From Microbacterium binotii (lineage in GTDB: Bacteria > Actinomycetota > Actinomycetes > Actinomycetales > Microbacteriaceae), in the NCBI RefSeq assembly GCF_021398715.1, contig NZ_CP090347.1, positions 434,001 to 498,000 on the forward strand: DNA of 64,000 nucleotides, given 5' to 3'. Shown here in pieces: positions 17,680 to 25,519 of this stretch; position 1 is the stretch's first letter; each line of letters opens with the position of its first letter. The position numbers and the translations under genes were made by a program. Under the pieces are notes generated by a model. That model ran no database searches and was not told where the DNA came from. It saw only the letters and a list, made by a program, of their open reading frames with translations.

Positions 17680-18636
17680 TCAGCGGCCGCCGCCGGGCGC
17701 GGCGCCGGCGGAGGGAGTGGTGGTGGTGTCGACGCGGACGGTGAGGGTCGCCGTGTGGCCGATGGTGGTGTCTCCGGTGACCGTGGCGAGCTGCAGCACG
17801 CCCCCGTCCTCGCCGAAGACGTTGTCGCTGGACAGTGAGACCTGGGAGAGGTTGCGGGCTGAGCCGTCGTAGGCGCTCAGTGCGTAGACATCGGCGAGCG
17901 GGGCCGCGGGATAGGCCAGCTGCGAGGTGGCGATTGCGTTCGACGCATCGGTGATGTCGTCGATGCTCGGGTACACCTCGAAGTGGATGTGGGGCCAGCG
18001 GCCGGTGTAGCAGCCGGGGACGATCGAGGTGAAGGTCACCTGTCCGTTCGCATCGGCCACTTGCACACCGCGCAGCCACGTCTCGTCCTCGACTCCTTCG
18101 GAGTACATCGAGTAGCGGCCATGGGCGTCGCAGTGCCAGGCGTACACGGCGACTCCGGCGAAGGGGGCGTCGCCGTTCGCCATGTCGGTGATGGTGAAGG
18201 TGAAGGTCAACGGCACTCCGTCGACGGCCGTCGAGGAGCCGATGCTGGTGCGCAGGTCGCTGCGCACGATGCCGCTCTGCTCGAGCACGTCGGGTCCGTT
18301 GGAGCCGTCGCCCGGGTACGGTCCTGCCGTCTCGTCCGGGATCTCTCCGGCCGGTAGCGCGGTCGTCGTCGTTGCGCTGGTGGACGATGCGGACGGCGTC
18401 GCGCTGGGCGTCGACGTCGAGCCCGTGGTGCTGGCGGAGCTGACGGGCGCGCAGGCGGCGAGCGCCGCCGTGCCCAATCCCACCCCCACCAGCCCGAGGA
18501 CTCCGCGCCGGGTGATGAGCGTGCGGACGTCGAAGGGTGCGCCCTGGTCGACGACCTCCTCGTCGGGCCGGTCCAGCAGCCTGCCTTCGTAGGCGGGGCC
18601 CTGGGGGGTCTGCTCGGCATCGGGGATGCGCTTCAT
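17680..18636 (-). CDS. Tat-exported intradiol ring-cleavage dioxygenase-like lipoprotein
   Basis: A 318-residue exported member of the intradiol dioxygenase superfamily (protocatechuate 3,4-dioxygenase-like). The signal has a twin-arginine motif (ITRRGVLGL, Arg43-Arg44), a hydrophobic core and a lipobox LAAC with Cys62, followed by a 35-residue Ser/Thr-rich linker that places the enzyme on the outer face. All four iron ligands are visible: Tyr175 (AHGRYS), Tyr210 (PGCY), His216 and His218 (PHIHF). The N-terminal dimerisation region of classic enzymes is absent. The natural substrate of secreted members is not known. It is first in an operon with tatA, tatC and tatB. Confidence 0.88.
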   Translation of the reverse strand: MKRIPDAEQTPQGPAYEGRLLDRPDEEVVDQGAPFDVRTLITRRGVLGLVGVGLGTAALAACAPVSSASTTGSTSTPSATPSASSTSATTTTALPAGEIPDETAGPYPGDGSNGPDVLEQSGIVRSDLRTSIGSSTAVDGVPLTFTFTITDMANGDAPFAGVAVYAWHCDAHGRYSMYSEGVEDETWLRGVQVADANGQVTFTSIVPGCYTGRWPHIHFEVYPSIDDITDASNAIATSQLAYPAAPLADVYALSAYDGSARNLSQVSLSSDNVFGEDGGVLQLATVTGDTTIGHTATLTVRVDTTTTPSAGAAPGGGR

Positions 18637-18699
18637 GATCGTCTCCTGACATGTCGGCGAGCGGTGTTGAACCGATCATGAGAGATCCGATGAGGCGCG

Positions 18700-18717
18700 T
18701 TCTTTGGGATTTCTTTG
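18700..18717 (-). promoter_or_regulatory. 11-bp-phased direct repeat before the dioxygenase operon
   Basis: On the minus strand CAAAGAA occurs twice, at 18717-18711 and 18706-18700, exactly one helical turn apart. It stands out as A/T-rich in a GC-rich region and lies 64 bp upstream of the dioxygenase ATG. This spacing is typical of OmpR/PhoP-type tandem binding, but the regulator is unknown. Confidence 0.35.
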
Positions 18718-18723
18718 TGCGTC

Positions 18724-20391
18724 CTATGACGCCCCGTCGCCCTGTTGCACCTCCCGCATCCCCTTCTCGTCGATCTCGAGGACCGTGTCGATGCCCAGGC
18801 GGGAGAGGAACTCGTCGTCGTGGCTGACCACGACCAGCGCTCCGCCGTAGGCGGAGAGCGCATCGACGAGCTGGTCGACCGTCTCCAGATCGAGGTTGTT
18901 GGTCGGCTCGTCGAGCAGGAGCAGTTGCGGCGGCGGATCGGCGAGCAGCAGACGCGCGAGGCAGACCCGGAACCGCTCGCCGCCGGAGAGGGTGGCGACG
19001 GTGCGGTCGACGGCCGCGCCTCGCAGCAGGAACCGCGCCAGACGGTTGCGCAACTCCGCCGTCGGCATCGTCGGTGCGGCGGCGGCGACGACCGAGAGGA
19101 CGGTCGCATCGTCGGCCAGCCCGTCCAGCCGCTGCGGCAGGTATCCCACCCGTTTGGTGAGCAGAACCGTACGAGCAGAACTCAGCCAGACCGGACCGAC
19201 CTGCCGGTCGCCGCCTCCGTCTGGGCCCGTTCCGGTTGAGTCGTGCACCGTCCCTGCCGCGAGCCGCTCGAGGAGGGTCGACTTTCCGGTGCCGTTGGCT
19301 CCGATGATCGCGATCCGTTCGGGGCCCTGCACGATCCAGGTGCGGGAACGGTCGCCGATCTCGGCGAGGCGCCTGCCGGCCGCGACCTGCGGATCGGGGA
19401 GATCGAGGTGCACGCTCTCGTCGTCGCGGACGCGCCGTTCCGCGCCGTCCAACGCGGCCCGCGCCGCAGCCTCGCGTTCGGCCACCATGCCGCGGAGCTT
19501 GCCCGCCGACACCTGCGCGGAGCGCTTGCGCGCACCGGAGATGATTCCCGGCACCCGCTTCTCGACCTGGGCCTTGTTGCCGGTGCGCAGGCGGTGGGCG
19601 AGCGTCGTCTCCGCCTCGATCCGCTGGCGCTTCTCGCGCCGCACGGCGGATGCGGCCGTGCGCTCGGCGGCGCGTGCCGCATCCTGCTCGTTCTCCAGAT
19701 GCTCGCGCCACGCGCGGTAGCCCCCGCCGAAACGCGTGAGGCGGTTCGCATACAGCTCAGCCGTCTCGGCCATCCCGTCCAGAAGCGCCACATCGTGGCT
19801 CACGACGATCAGGGCGCCCGGCCAGTCCGCGAGCAGACCGCGCAGCCGGGCGCGTGCCGCACGGTCGAGATTGTTGGTCGGTTCGTCGAGAAGGGTCACC
19901 GCCGCCCGGCGGGCCCGCAGTCCCGCCGTCGCGACGAGCACGGCTTCGCCGCCGGAGAGCTGGCCGACGCGCCGGTCGAGCGCATCGCCGGGAAGCCCGG
20001 CGGCATCGAGCGCGGCGACGGCGCGGGCTTCCGCGTCCCAGTCGTCACCGATCGTGTCGAAGTGGCGCGCGTCGACGTCGCCCGCCTCGATCGCGCGCAG
20101 AGCGGCCAGCACCTCGCCCAGACCCAGCAGGTCGGCGACGGGGCGGTCGGCATCCAGGGCGAGCCGCTGCGGCAGCACGGCCACGTCGCCGTCGACGCCG
20201 AGGTGACCGGATGTCGGATGCAGCTCGCCCGCGATCAGGCGCAGCAGGGTGGTCTTGCCGGAGCCGTTGCGTCCGACGAGACCCGTGGTGCCGGTGCCGA
20301 ACGTGCCGGAGACCTCCGTCAGAGCGGCCGTGCCGTCCGGCCACGAGAAGGAGAGGCGGTCGAGGACGACCGCGGCGGAGAGAGCGGGCAT
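18724..20391 (-). CDS. ABC-F family ATPase (duplicated ATP-binding cassette)
   Basis: A 555-residue soluble protein with two ABC domains and no membrane segment, so an ABC-F protein that acts on the ribosome rather than a transporter. Domain 1 has Walker A GRNGSGKTT and signature LSGGEAV; domain 2 has GANGTGKST and LSGGERF; both have LLDEPTNNLD Walker B/D-loops. The linker around residues 225-335 is Arg/Glu-rich and helical. ABC-F proteins include translation factors and antibiotic-resistance ribosome-protection proteins; which class this is cannot be told here. GGGAGG precedes the ATG. The 178-bp upstream region carries a -10 box and a possible leader peptide. Confidence 0.92.
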   Translation of the reverse strand: MPALSAAVVLDRLSFSWPDGTAALTEVSGTFGTGTTGLVGRNGSGKTTLLRLIAGELHPTSGHLGVDGDVAVLPQRLALDADRPVADLLGLGEVLAALRAIEAGDVDARHFDTIGDDWDAEARAVAALDAAGLPGDALDRRVGQLSGGEAVLVATAGLRARRAAVTLLDEPTNNLDRAARARLRGLLADWPGALIVVSHDVALLDGMAETAELYANRLTRFGGGYRAWREHLENEQDAARAAERTAASAVRREKRQRIEAETTLAHRLRTGNKAQVEKRVPGIISGARKRSAQVSAGKLRGMVAEREAAARAALDGAERRVRDDESVHLDLPDPQVAAGRRLAEIGDRSRTWIVQGPERIAIIGANGTGKSTLLERLAAGTVHDSTGTGPDGGGDRQVGPVWLSSARTVLLTKRVGYLPQRLDGLADDATVLSVVAAAAPTMPTAELRNRLARFLLRGAAVDRTVATLSGGERFRVCLARLLLADPPPQLLLLDEPTNNLDLETVDQLVDALSAYGGALVVVSHDDEFLSRLGIDTVLEIDEKGMREVQQGDGAS

Positions 20392-20458
20392 GGTGCCTCC
20401 CAGGATGTCGGTGGAAGCACTGACACCCGGGTGCCCGCGGGCACGGTGATCGACGGGG

Positions 20459-20494
20459 TCAGCGCGTGGGCTGGAAGCCGTCGAGGAAGTACAC
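20459..20494 (-). CDS. Possible 11-residue leader peptide upstream of ABC-F
   Basis: On the minus strand a GTG at 20494, with AAAGG about 9 nt upstream, opens an 11-codon frame ending at TGA, with peptide M-YFLDGFQPTR. It lies downstream of a -10 box (20534-20529) and 68 nt before the ABC-F start. The 14-bp palindrome GTGCCCGCGGGCAC follows. ABC-F resistance genes are often controlled by ribosome stalling on such leaders, so this is a candidate, not a firm call. Confidence 0.3.
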   Translation of the reverse strand: MYFLDGFQPTR

Positions 20495-20528
20495 CGGTTC
20501 GACCTTTCGGAAGGGGCAGGACTCGAAG

Positions 20529-20534
20529 ACCCTA
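20529..20534 (-). promoter_or_regulatory. Candidate -10 box TAGGGT for ABC-F
   Basis: TAGGGT on the minus strand predicts an mRNA start near 20522 and a leader of about 130 nt that includes the possible leader peptide. Confidence 0.35.
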
Positions 20535-20571
20535 CCGAGCGCGGCGGGCGATGTCCAGACCAAGCAAAGGG

Positions 20572-21213
20572 TCAGTCGAGCTGACGCACGAGGAACGCAC
20601 GGATATCGACGAGCTCCTCCGCGCTGACGGAGTGGCCGAGGCCGGGGTACAGGCGCCCGGTGAGGTCGACGTGATCGGGCAGCCACTGCGCGGTGTGGGT
20701 GATGAGGGGAGCGGGGATCGCCTCGTCGGCGGAACCGCGCCCCCAGAACACCGGCGGGCGCCGCGCGGCGAGCGCAGCATCCGTGTCGAGCTCGCCTGGG
20801 GTGACGTAGCCGCTGAGATTCACCGCGAATGCGAAGCGGTCGGGCTGCCGGCGCAGGGCCTGCAGCGAGACGGCGCCGCCCTGCGAGAACCCCAGGAGTC
20901 CGACGGTCTCGGCCGTGCTCGTGCGATCCAGCCAGGTGATGAGCGCGTCCGCACCGGCGGTGATCGCTCCCGCGTCACGGCCGTTGAGGCCCTCGATCGG
21001 GTACCACGAGTACCCCGGCGACGGCCACGGTGGAGCGAGCGGCGCGCGCACGGCTGCCATGCGGTACTCGGCCGGCAGATGCGACGCCAGGGAGAAGAGG
21101 TCGCGTTCGTCGCTCGCGTAGCCGTGCAGCAGAACCAGCAGCGGGCGATCGGCGGTGTTGTCGTCGTCGGAGAACAGCACGGCGTCGTCGTCGAGTATCG
21201 GGGTGGCATCCAT
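20572..21213 (-). CDS. Carboxylesterase/phospholipase-type alpha/beta hydrolase
   Basis: A 213-residue cytosolic hydrolase of the phospholipase/carboxylesterase (YpfH-like) group. LLVLLHGYASDERD is the oxyanion-hole strand, GFSQGGA carries the nucleophile Ser, GSADEAIP the Asp and GLGHSVS the His, so the triad is complete. The substrate is unclear; members cleave short acyl esters or lysophospholipids. Only about 70 bp separates it from the divergent DUF4916 gene. There is no close functional partner in the neighbourhood. Confidence 0.85.
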   Translation of the reverse strand: MDATPILDDDAVLFSDDDNTADRPLLVLLHGYASDERDLFSLASHLPAEYRMAAVRAPLAPPWPSPGYSWYPIEGLNGRDAGAITAGADALITWLDRTSTAETVGLLGFSQGGAVSLQALRRQPDRFAFAVNLSGYVTPGELDTDAALAARRPPVFWGRGSADEAIPAPLITHTAQWLPDHVDLTGRLYPGLGHSVSAEELVDIRAFLVRQLD

Positions 21214-21280
21214 CGCTCCATCCTCTTACCCACCGCCCCCATCCGCCATGTGAGGCCGGCGTGTGGGGTATACAGGAGGC

Positions 21281-21892
21281 ATGCCGGTCCGCACGCCCGA
21301 TCCTGATCCCCACGAGCCCGGCGACGACTCGTCGCGCGACCCCCTGGGTCTCGGGGGGCTGCCGGGAAGTGCCGGCAATCCGGCGTGGCTGAGCGACGTC
21401 GAGCTCGCCGAAGCGCGACGCCGACTGCCGATGCTCTACGTCGAGGCGATCCCGGTGCGCACCGACGGCATGGGCGTGGTGACGCAGGTGGGCATCCTCC
21501 TGCGGGCGACGCCGCTGGGCGAGATGACCCGCACGATCGTGTCGGGACGAGTGCGTTACGGCGAGACCGTGCGCGACGCGCTCTTCCGACACCTCGAGAA
21601 CGATCTGGGCCCGATGGCCTTTCCGATGCTGCCGCCCAGCCCGACGCCGTTCACGGTCGCGGAGTACTTCCCCCTCCCCGGTGTGAGCGCGTTCCACGAC
21701 GATCGTCAGCACGCGGTCTCGCTCGCCTTCGTGGTACCGGTCACGGGCACGTGCGAGCCGCGCCAGGACGCCCTCGAGGTGACCTGGATGGAGCCGGCGG
21801 AGGCCGCATCCGACGCCCTCTCGGCCGAGATGGAGGGCGGCCGGGGAACCCTCATCCGCCTGGGCCTGGCCAGCGTCGGCGCTCTGCGCTGA
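21281..21892 (+). CDS. DUF4916 (NUDIX-like) protein
   Basis: A 203-residue protein resembling the actinobacterial DUF4916 family, which has a NUDIX-type fold. The core is VVTQVGILLRATPLGEM, then RYGETVRDALFRHLENDLGP, which sits where the NUDIX box would be but does not carry a full set of catalytic glutamates (usual GX5EX7REUXEEXGU). It may bind rather than hydrolyse nucleotides. The first 40 residues are acidic and probably disordered. The ATG at 21281 has AGGAGG only one base away, too close for normal use, and TATACA ends 6 nt upstream, so a leaderless start is likely. It is 1 bp from the next gene. Confidence 0.75.
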   Translation: MPVRTPDPDPHEPGDDSSRDPLGLGGLPGSAGNPAWLSDVELAEARRRLPMLYVEAIPVRTDGMGVVTQVGILLRATPLGEMTRTIVSGRVRYGETVRDALFRHLENDLGPMAFPMLPPSPTPFTVAEYFPLPGVSAFHDDRQHAVSLAFVVPVTGTCEPRQDALEVTWMEPAEAASDALSAEMEGGRGTLIRLGLASVGALR

Positions 21893-21893
21893 C

Positions 21894-22754
21894 ATGCCGC
21901 TCGCCGCATCCTCGTTCCCTGCGAGTCCCTCGCTCGTCGACTTCGCCGTTGCGCTGCCGGTCGTCCTGCTCGTCGCCTACGGCATCGCGACGCTGCTGCG
22001 TCGGCTGTTCGGCGAACGGCTGTCGCTCGGCACGGCGACGATGACCCTCATCGGCGTGCTCGGGGTGAGCGCCGGTGCCCTGATCTCCGGGTTGTTCATC
22101 CCGGGGCAGCGCCTGTGGATGCCGAGCACCCTGCTGCTGGCGACGGGCGCGAGTCTCGGGCTGTCCTTCCTGGTCGCGGGGGCGGTGGCGGCGGTGCGCG
22201 GGACGAGCACGATGCCGGATGCGGCGGCGGTGCTCGCCGCGGGCGAGTCGGAGCGCCGGGAGTTCAAGGAGACCGCCCGCTGGAACGTGCGCGAGTCGCG
22301 CAAGGATCCGCGCATGGAGCTCGCCGTCGCGAAGACCGTGGCGGCGTTCCTCAACTCGCGCGGCGGTGTCCTCGTGATCGGCGCGAACGATGCGGGCGAG
22401 GCGGTGGGCCTCGAGCGCGACCTGCAGACGTTGCGCACGCCCGACCACGACCGCTTCGAGCTGTGGCTGCGCGACATGCTCTCCACCTCCCTCGGCCGCA
22501 ATGCCGCGGCGCTTCCCCGCATCCGTTTCGGGACAGCGGGCGACGGTGTCGTCGTGTGTCTCGTGCAGTGCCGGCCGTCGGGCAAGCCCGTGTTCGTCAC
22601 GCAGCCCAAGGATGGCGGCTCGACCCGTGAACTGTGGGTGCGGGTCGGCAACTCGTCGCGCGCGCTCGGGGTGGACGAGGCCGTCGACTACGTGGCCCGC
22701 CACTGGCGCCCGTCGGTGGCGTCGTTCGTGCTGGGGCGCCCCTCCGGCGCCTGA
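21894..22754 (+). CDS. Membrane-anchored Schlafen/AlbA_2 domain protein
   Basis: A 286-residue protein with three hydrophobic segments in residues 15-105, then an AlbA_2 (Schlafen-type, formerly AAA_4) domain. ESERREFKETARWN at about residue 117 and KTVAAFLNSRGGVLVIGAND match the family's E-F-K and F-x-N-x-x-G-G-x-L-x-I-G-x-D motifs, with GLERD after. AlbA_2 domains bind nucleic acids or nucleotides and are found in regulators and defence proteins; anchoring one in the membrane is unusual but known in actinobacteria. It starts 1 bp after the DUF4916 stop, so the two are co-translated and may act together. Confidence 0.8.
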   Translation: MPLAASSFPASPSLVDFAVALPVVLLVAYGIATLLRRLFGERLSLGTATMTLIGVLGVSAGALISGLFIPGQRLWMPSTLLLATGASLGLSFLVAGAVAAVRGTSTMPDAAAVLAAGESERREFKETARWNVRESRKDPRMELAVAKTVAAFLNSRGGVLVIGANDAGEAVGLERDLQTLRTPDHDRFELWLRDMLSTSLGRNAAALPRIRFGTAGDGVVVCLVQCRPSGKPVFVTQPKDGGSTRELWVRVGNSSRALGVDEAVDYVARHWRPSVASFVLGRPSGA

Positions 22755-22761
22755 GCACGCG

Positions 22762-23829
22762 TCAGCGGGTGGTCTCGCGGGCGATCGCGGCGACGAACGC
22801 GTCGATGTCGTCCTCGGTCGTGTCGAACGAGCACATCCAGCGCACCTCGCGGCGTGCCTCGTCCCAGTCGTAGAAGCGGAAGCTCTCGCGGAGGCGATCG
22901 GCCACGCCCTCGGGCAGGGTCGCGAACAGGCCGTTGGCCTGGGTGGGGTGCGTGAACGAGACGCCGCGGATCGAGCCGTCGGCGAGCCCCGCATCCACTC
23001 CGTGGCGCAGGCGCTGGGCCATCGCATTCGCGTGCGAGGCGTTGCGCAGCCAGAGATCGCCCTCGTAGAGCGCCACGAGCTGCGCCGAGACGAAACGCAT
23101 CTTCGAGGCCAGCTGCATGTTGAGTTTGCGCAGATAGGTGAGGCCGGTGGATGCGGCGGGGTCGAGCACGACGATCGCCTCCGCGCCCAGCGCGCCGTTC
23201 TTCGTGCCGCCCAGGCTCACGACGTCGACGCCCGCGTCGGTCGTGAAGGCGGCCAGCGGCACGCCGAGGGCGGCCGCCGCGTTGGAGATGCGGGCCCCGT
23301 CGAGGTGCAGCCGCATCCCGCGCTCGTGCGCGTGATCGGCGAGGGCACGGATCTCATCCGGGGTGTAGAGCGTGCCGAGCTCGCTGGTCTGCGTGATCGA
23401 GACCACGAGCGGCTGCGCGCGATGCTCGTCGCCCCAGCCCCAGGCCTCGCGGTCGACGAGCTCGGGGGTGAGCTTGCCGTCGGGCGAGGGGACGGTCAGA
23501 AGCTTCATGCCTCCCACGCGCTCCGGCGCACCGCCCTCGTCGACGTTGATGTGCGCGGTGGATGCGGCGATGACAGCACCCCAGCGAGGCAGCATCGACT
23601 GCAGGCCGGTGACGTTCGCGCCGGTGCCGTTGAAGACGGGGAACGCCTCCGCGCGCCCGCCGAAGTGCGCGCCGACGACCTCCCGCAGACGGGCCGTGTA
23701 GACGTCCTCGCCGTAGGCGATCTGGTGCCCCTCGTTGGCGGCGGCGATCGCGGCCAGCACCTCGGGGTGCACGCCGGAGTAGTTGTCGGAGGCGAAGCCG
23801 CGCACGGCGGTGTCATGCAGAGTCGTCAC
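22762..23829 (-). CDS. ltaE: Low-specificity L-threonine aldolase family protein
   Basis: A PLP enzyme of fold type I that splits L-threonine or L-allo-threonine to glycine and acetaldehyde. The 355-residue protein begins with TTLHDTAVRGFASDNYSGVHP, where FASDNYSGVHP is the family N-terminus (quoted here in part). The PLP lysine lies in SLGGTKNGALG, and HLDGARISNA carries the cofactor-contacting Asp/Arg. I chose the GTG at 23829 because longer readings run through the hairpin upstream; TAGATT lies 8 nt before it. Members also act as beta-hydroxy-amino-acid aldolases, so substrate preference is open. Confidence 0.88.
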   Translation of the reverse strand: MTTLHDTAVRGFASDNYSGVHPEVLAAIAAANEGHQIAYGEDVYTARLREVVGAHFGGRAEAFPVFNGTGANVTGLQSMLPRWGAVIAASTAHINVDEGGAPERVGGMKLLTVPSPDGKLTPELVDREAWGWGDEHRAQPLVVSITQTSELGTLYTPDEIRALADHAHERGMRLHLDGARISNAAAALGVPLAAFTTDAGVDVVSLGGTKNGALGAEAIVVLDPAASTGLTYLRKLNMQLASKMRFVSAQLVALYEGDLWLRNASHANAMAQRLRHGVDAGLADGSIRGVSFTHPTQANGLFATLPEGVADRLRESFRFYDWDEARREVRWMCSFDTTEDDIDAFVAAIARETTR

Positions 23830-23837
23830 AATCGTCC

Positions 23838-23843
23838 AATCTA
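23838..23843 (-). promoter_or_regulatory. -10 box TAGATT for ltaE
   Basis: TAGATT on the minus strand ends 8 nt before the GTG at 23829 and would give a leaderless or nearly leaderless mRNA. Confidence 0.45.
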
Positions 23844-23890
23844 CGTCGGCCGCCCCCGCATCCGTACGCCGGGTCGGGCGGCCCTTGTGC

Positions 23891-23951
23891 AGGAGATCAC
23901 CGTTGTGCAGGACGATTCCCGCGGAATCGTCCTGCACAACGGATTTCTCCT
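23891..23951 (-). terminator. Perfect 20-bp inverted repeat with outer arms
   Basis: Bases 23900-23919 and 23923-23942 are perfect reverse complements around a 3-nt loop. Outer arms AGGAGA (23891-23896) and TCTCCT (23946-23951) extend the structure. TTGTGCAGGA also occurs as a direct copy at 23885. It lies 36 bp after the DUF6421-like stop and before the ltaE promoter; termination without a U-tract is inferred. Confidence 0.6.
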
Positions 23952-23986
23952 GATGAGCGGATGCGGCGGCGAGCCGCTACGGCAGG

Positions 23987-25435
23987 TCAGTCGGCGGCGC
24001 GGATGCCGGCGGTGGAGGCGATGACGTCCCGCATCTTCTTCTCCAGCGCCTCGTAGAACATCGACAGCGGGAACTCGTCGGTCAGCACCTGATCGGTGAA
24101 GCCGGCGGGCGGGCCGGACAGCACCTCGTCCGGGAGGCCCCGCGCCCACACCGAGGCCGGATGCGGGGTGACGACCGAGCTCACGAGCTCGTACGCCGCC
24201 AGCCAGTGCGCCGTCTTCGGGCGGTCGATCGAACGCCAGTACAGCTCGTCGATCGCATCCGCCAGTGCCACGACCGCATCCGGAACCTGATCCCAGTCGA
24301 TGCGCAGCCGGGTGTCCGTCCAGTGCAGCACGCCGCGGCGGTGCAGCCACGCGAACAGCAGCTGGCCGCCGAGCCCGTCGTAGTTGCGCACCCTGGTGCC
24401 CGTGATCGCGAAGCGGAAGATGCGATCGAAGAGCACCGCGTACAGCACGAGTCCGGCGTGCTCCTGCATCCGCTCGTCGACCTCGCTCAGCTGCTCACCG
24501 GCGGCGACCCGCTCGTCGAGGCGTCGGCGGATCAGCACGCACTCGCGGAACGCGGTCAGATCGCACCGCAGCTCCTCCAGCGAGTACAGGAAGTACGGCA
24601 TGCGCTGCTTGATCATGAACGGGTCGAACGGCAGGTCGCCGCGCATGTGGGTGCGGTCGTGGATGAGATCCCACATCACGAAGGTCTGCTCGGTGAGCGC
24701 CTGGTCCGTCAGCATCCGTGCCGCGTCCTCGGGCAGCTCGAGCTTCGTGATCTCGGATGCGGCCGCGACCACTCTGCGGTAGCGCGCCGCTTCGCGGTCC
24801 TGGAAGATCGCCCCCCACGTGAAGGCGGGCACCTCCCGCATCGACACGGTCTCGGGGAACAGCACGGCCGAGTTCGTGTCGTAGCCCGGCGTGAAGTCCA
24901 CCAGCCGGAGCGAGACGAACAGGGCGTTCGTGTACTCCGTCTCGAGCTGGGCGATGAACTCGGGCCAGATGACTTCGACGAGCACCGCCTCGATGTAGCG
25001 GTTCGGTGAGCCGTTCTGCGTGTACATCGGGAACACGACGAGGTGGCGCATCCCGTCCACGCGATGCTGCTGCGGCTGGAAGGCGACGAGCGCGTCGAAG
25101 AAGTCCGGCACGCCGAAGTCCTCCGCCGACCAGCGCAGGAAGTCGCCGACGAGGGCCTGGAGGTAGTCGGCGTCGTGCGGGAAGCGCGGAGCGAGCTCCT
25201 GCACGGCCGCGACGATCCGCTCGACTTCCACGCGCGCGGCCGTCCGGTCTTCCGCCTCGGGTACCGATCCGTCCTTGGCCTGCATGCCCTGCAGCGCGAC
25301 GGCGGCGTCCTTCAGGTCGAGCCAGGCAGGATCGTCCTCCACGCCGACCGCGAGGCCCGCGGCGTCCTCGACGACCTCGGGCTCGCCGATGATCGCCTTG
25401 AGCTCACGGGAGGGGTGGGCGGCGTCGATGGACAT
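23987..25435 (-). CDS. DUF6421-like conserved actinobacterial protein
   Basis: A 482-residue soluble protein that resembles the DUF6421 family known from Streptomyces and relatives; this assignment is from memory of the family and not certain. No signal peptide or membrane helix is seen. Recognisable conserved-looking blocks are LVVFPMYTQNGSPNRYIEAV, MWDLIHDRTHMRGDLPFDPF and LLFAWLHRRGVLHWTDTRL. The His-rich IHDRTHMRGD block could bind metal. GGAGGTTCCC gives a strong start. It follows the pyrimidine operon after an 84-bp gap and could receive read-through. Function unknown. Confidence 0.6.
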   Translation of the reverse strand: MSIDAAHPSRELKAIIGEPEVVEDAAGLAVGVEDDPAWLDLKDAAVALQGMQAKDGSVPEAEDRTAARVEVERIVAAVQELAPRFPHDADYLQALVGDFLRWSAEDFGVPDFFDALVAFQPQQHRVDGMRHLVVFPMYTQNGSPNRYIEAVLVEVIWPEFIAQLETEYTNALFVSLRLVDFTPGYDTNSAVLFPETVSMREVPAFTWGAIFQDREAARYRRVVAAASEITKLELPEDAARMLTDQALTEQTFVMWDLIHDRTHMRGDLPFDPFMIKQRMPYFLYSLEELRCDLTAFRECVLIRRRLDERVAAGEQLSEVDERMQEHAGLVLYAVLFDRIFRFAITGTRVRNYDGLGGQLLFAWLHRRGVLHWTDTRLRIDWDQVPDAVVALADAIDELYWRSIDRPKTAHWLAAYELVSSVVTPHPASVWARGLPDEVLSGPPAGFTDQVLTDEFPLSMFYEALEKKMRDVIASTAGIRAAD

Positions 25436-25519
25436 GGGAACCTCCGATCGTCGAAGTCGGCCGCGGATGCGGCGTGGTGATGGTGCGAACAGGCTACGCG
25501 GGCCGCGGGCGATGCGCGC

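Noticed and set aside
16637..19711. A 1024-codon minus-strand frame ending in TatC
   Set aside because: Only the part from 17434 is TatC; the rest is an alternate frame through tatA, the dioxygenase and ABC-F genes. The ATG at 17434 overlaps tatA by 4 nt, as expected for the real start.
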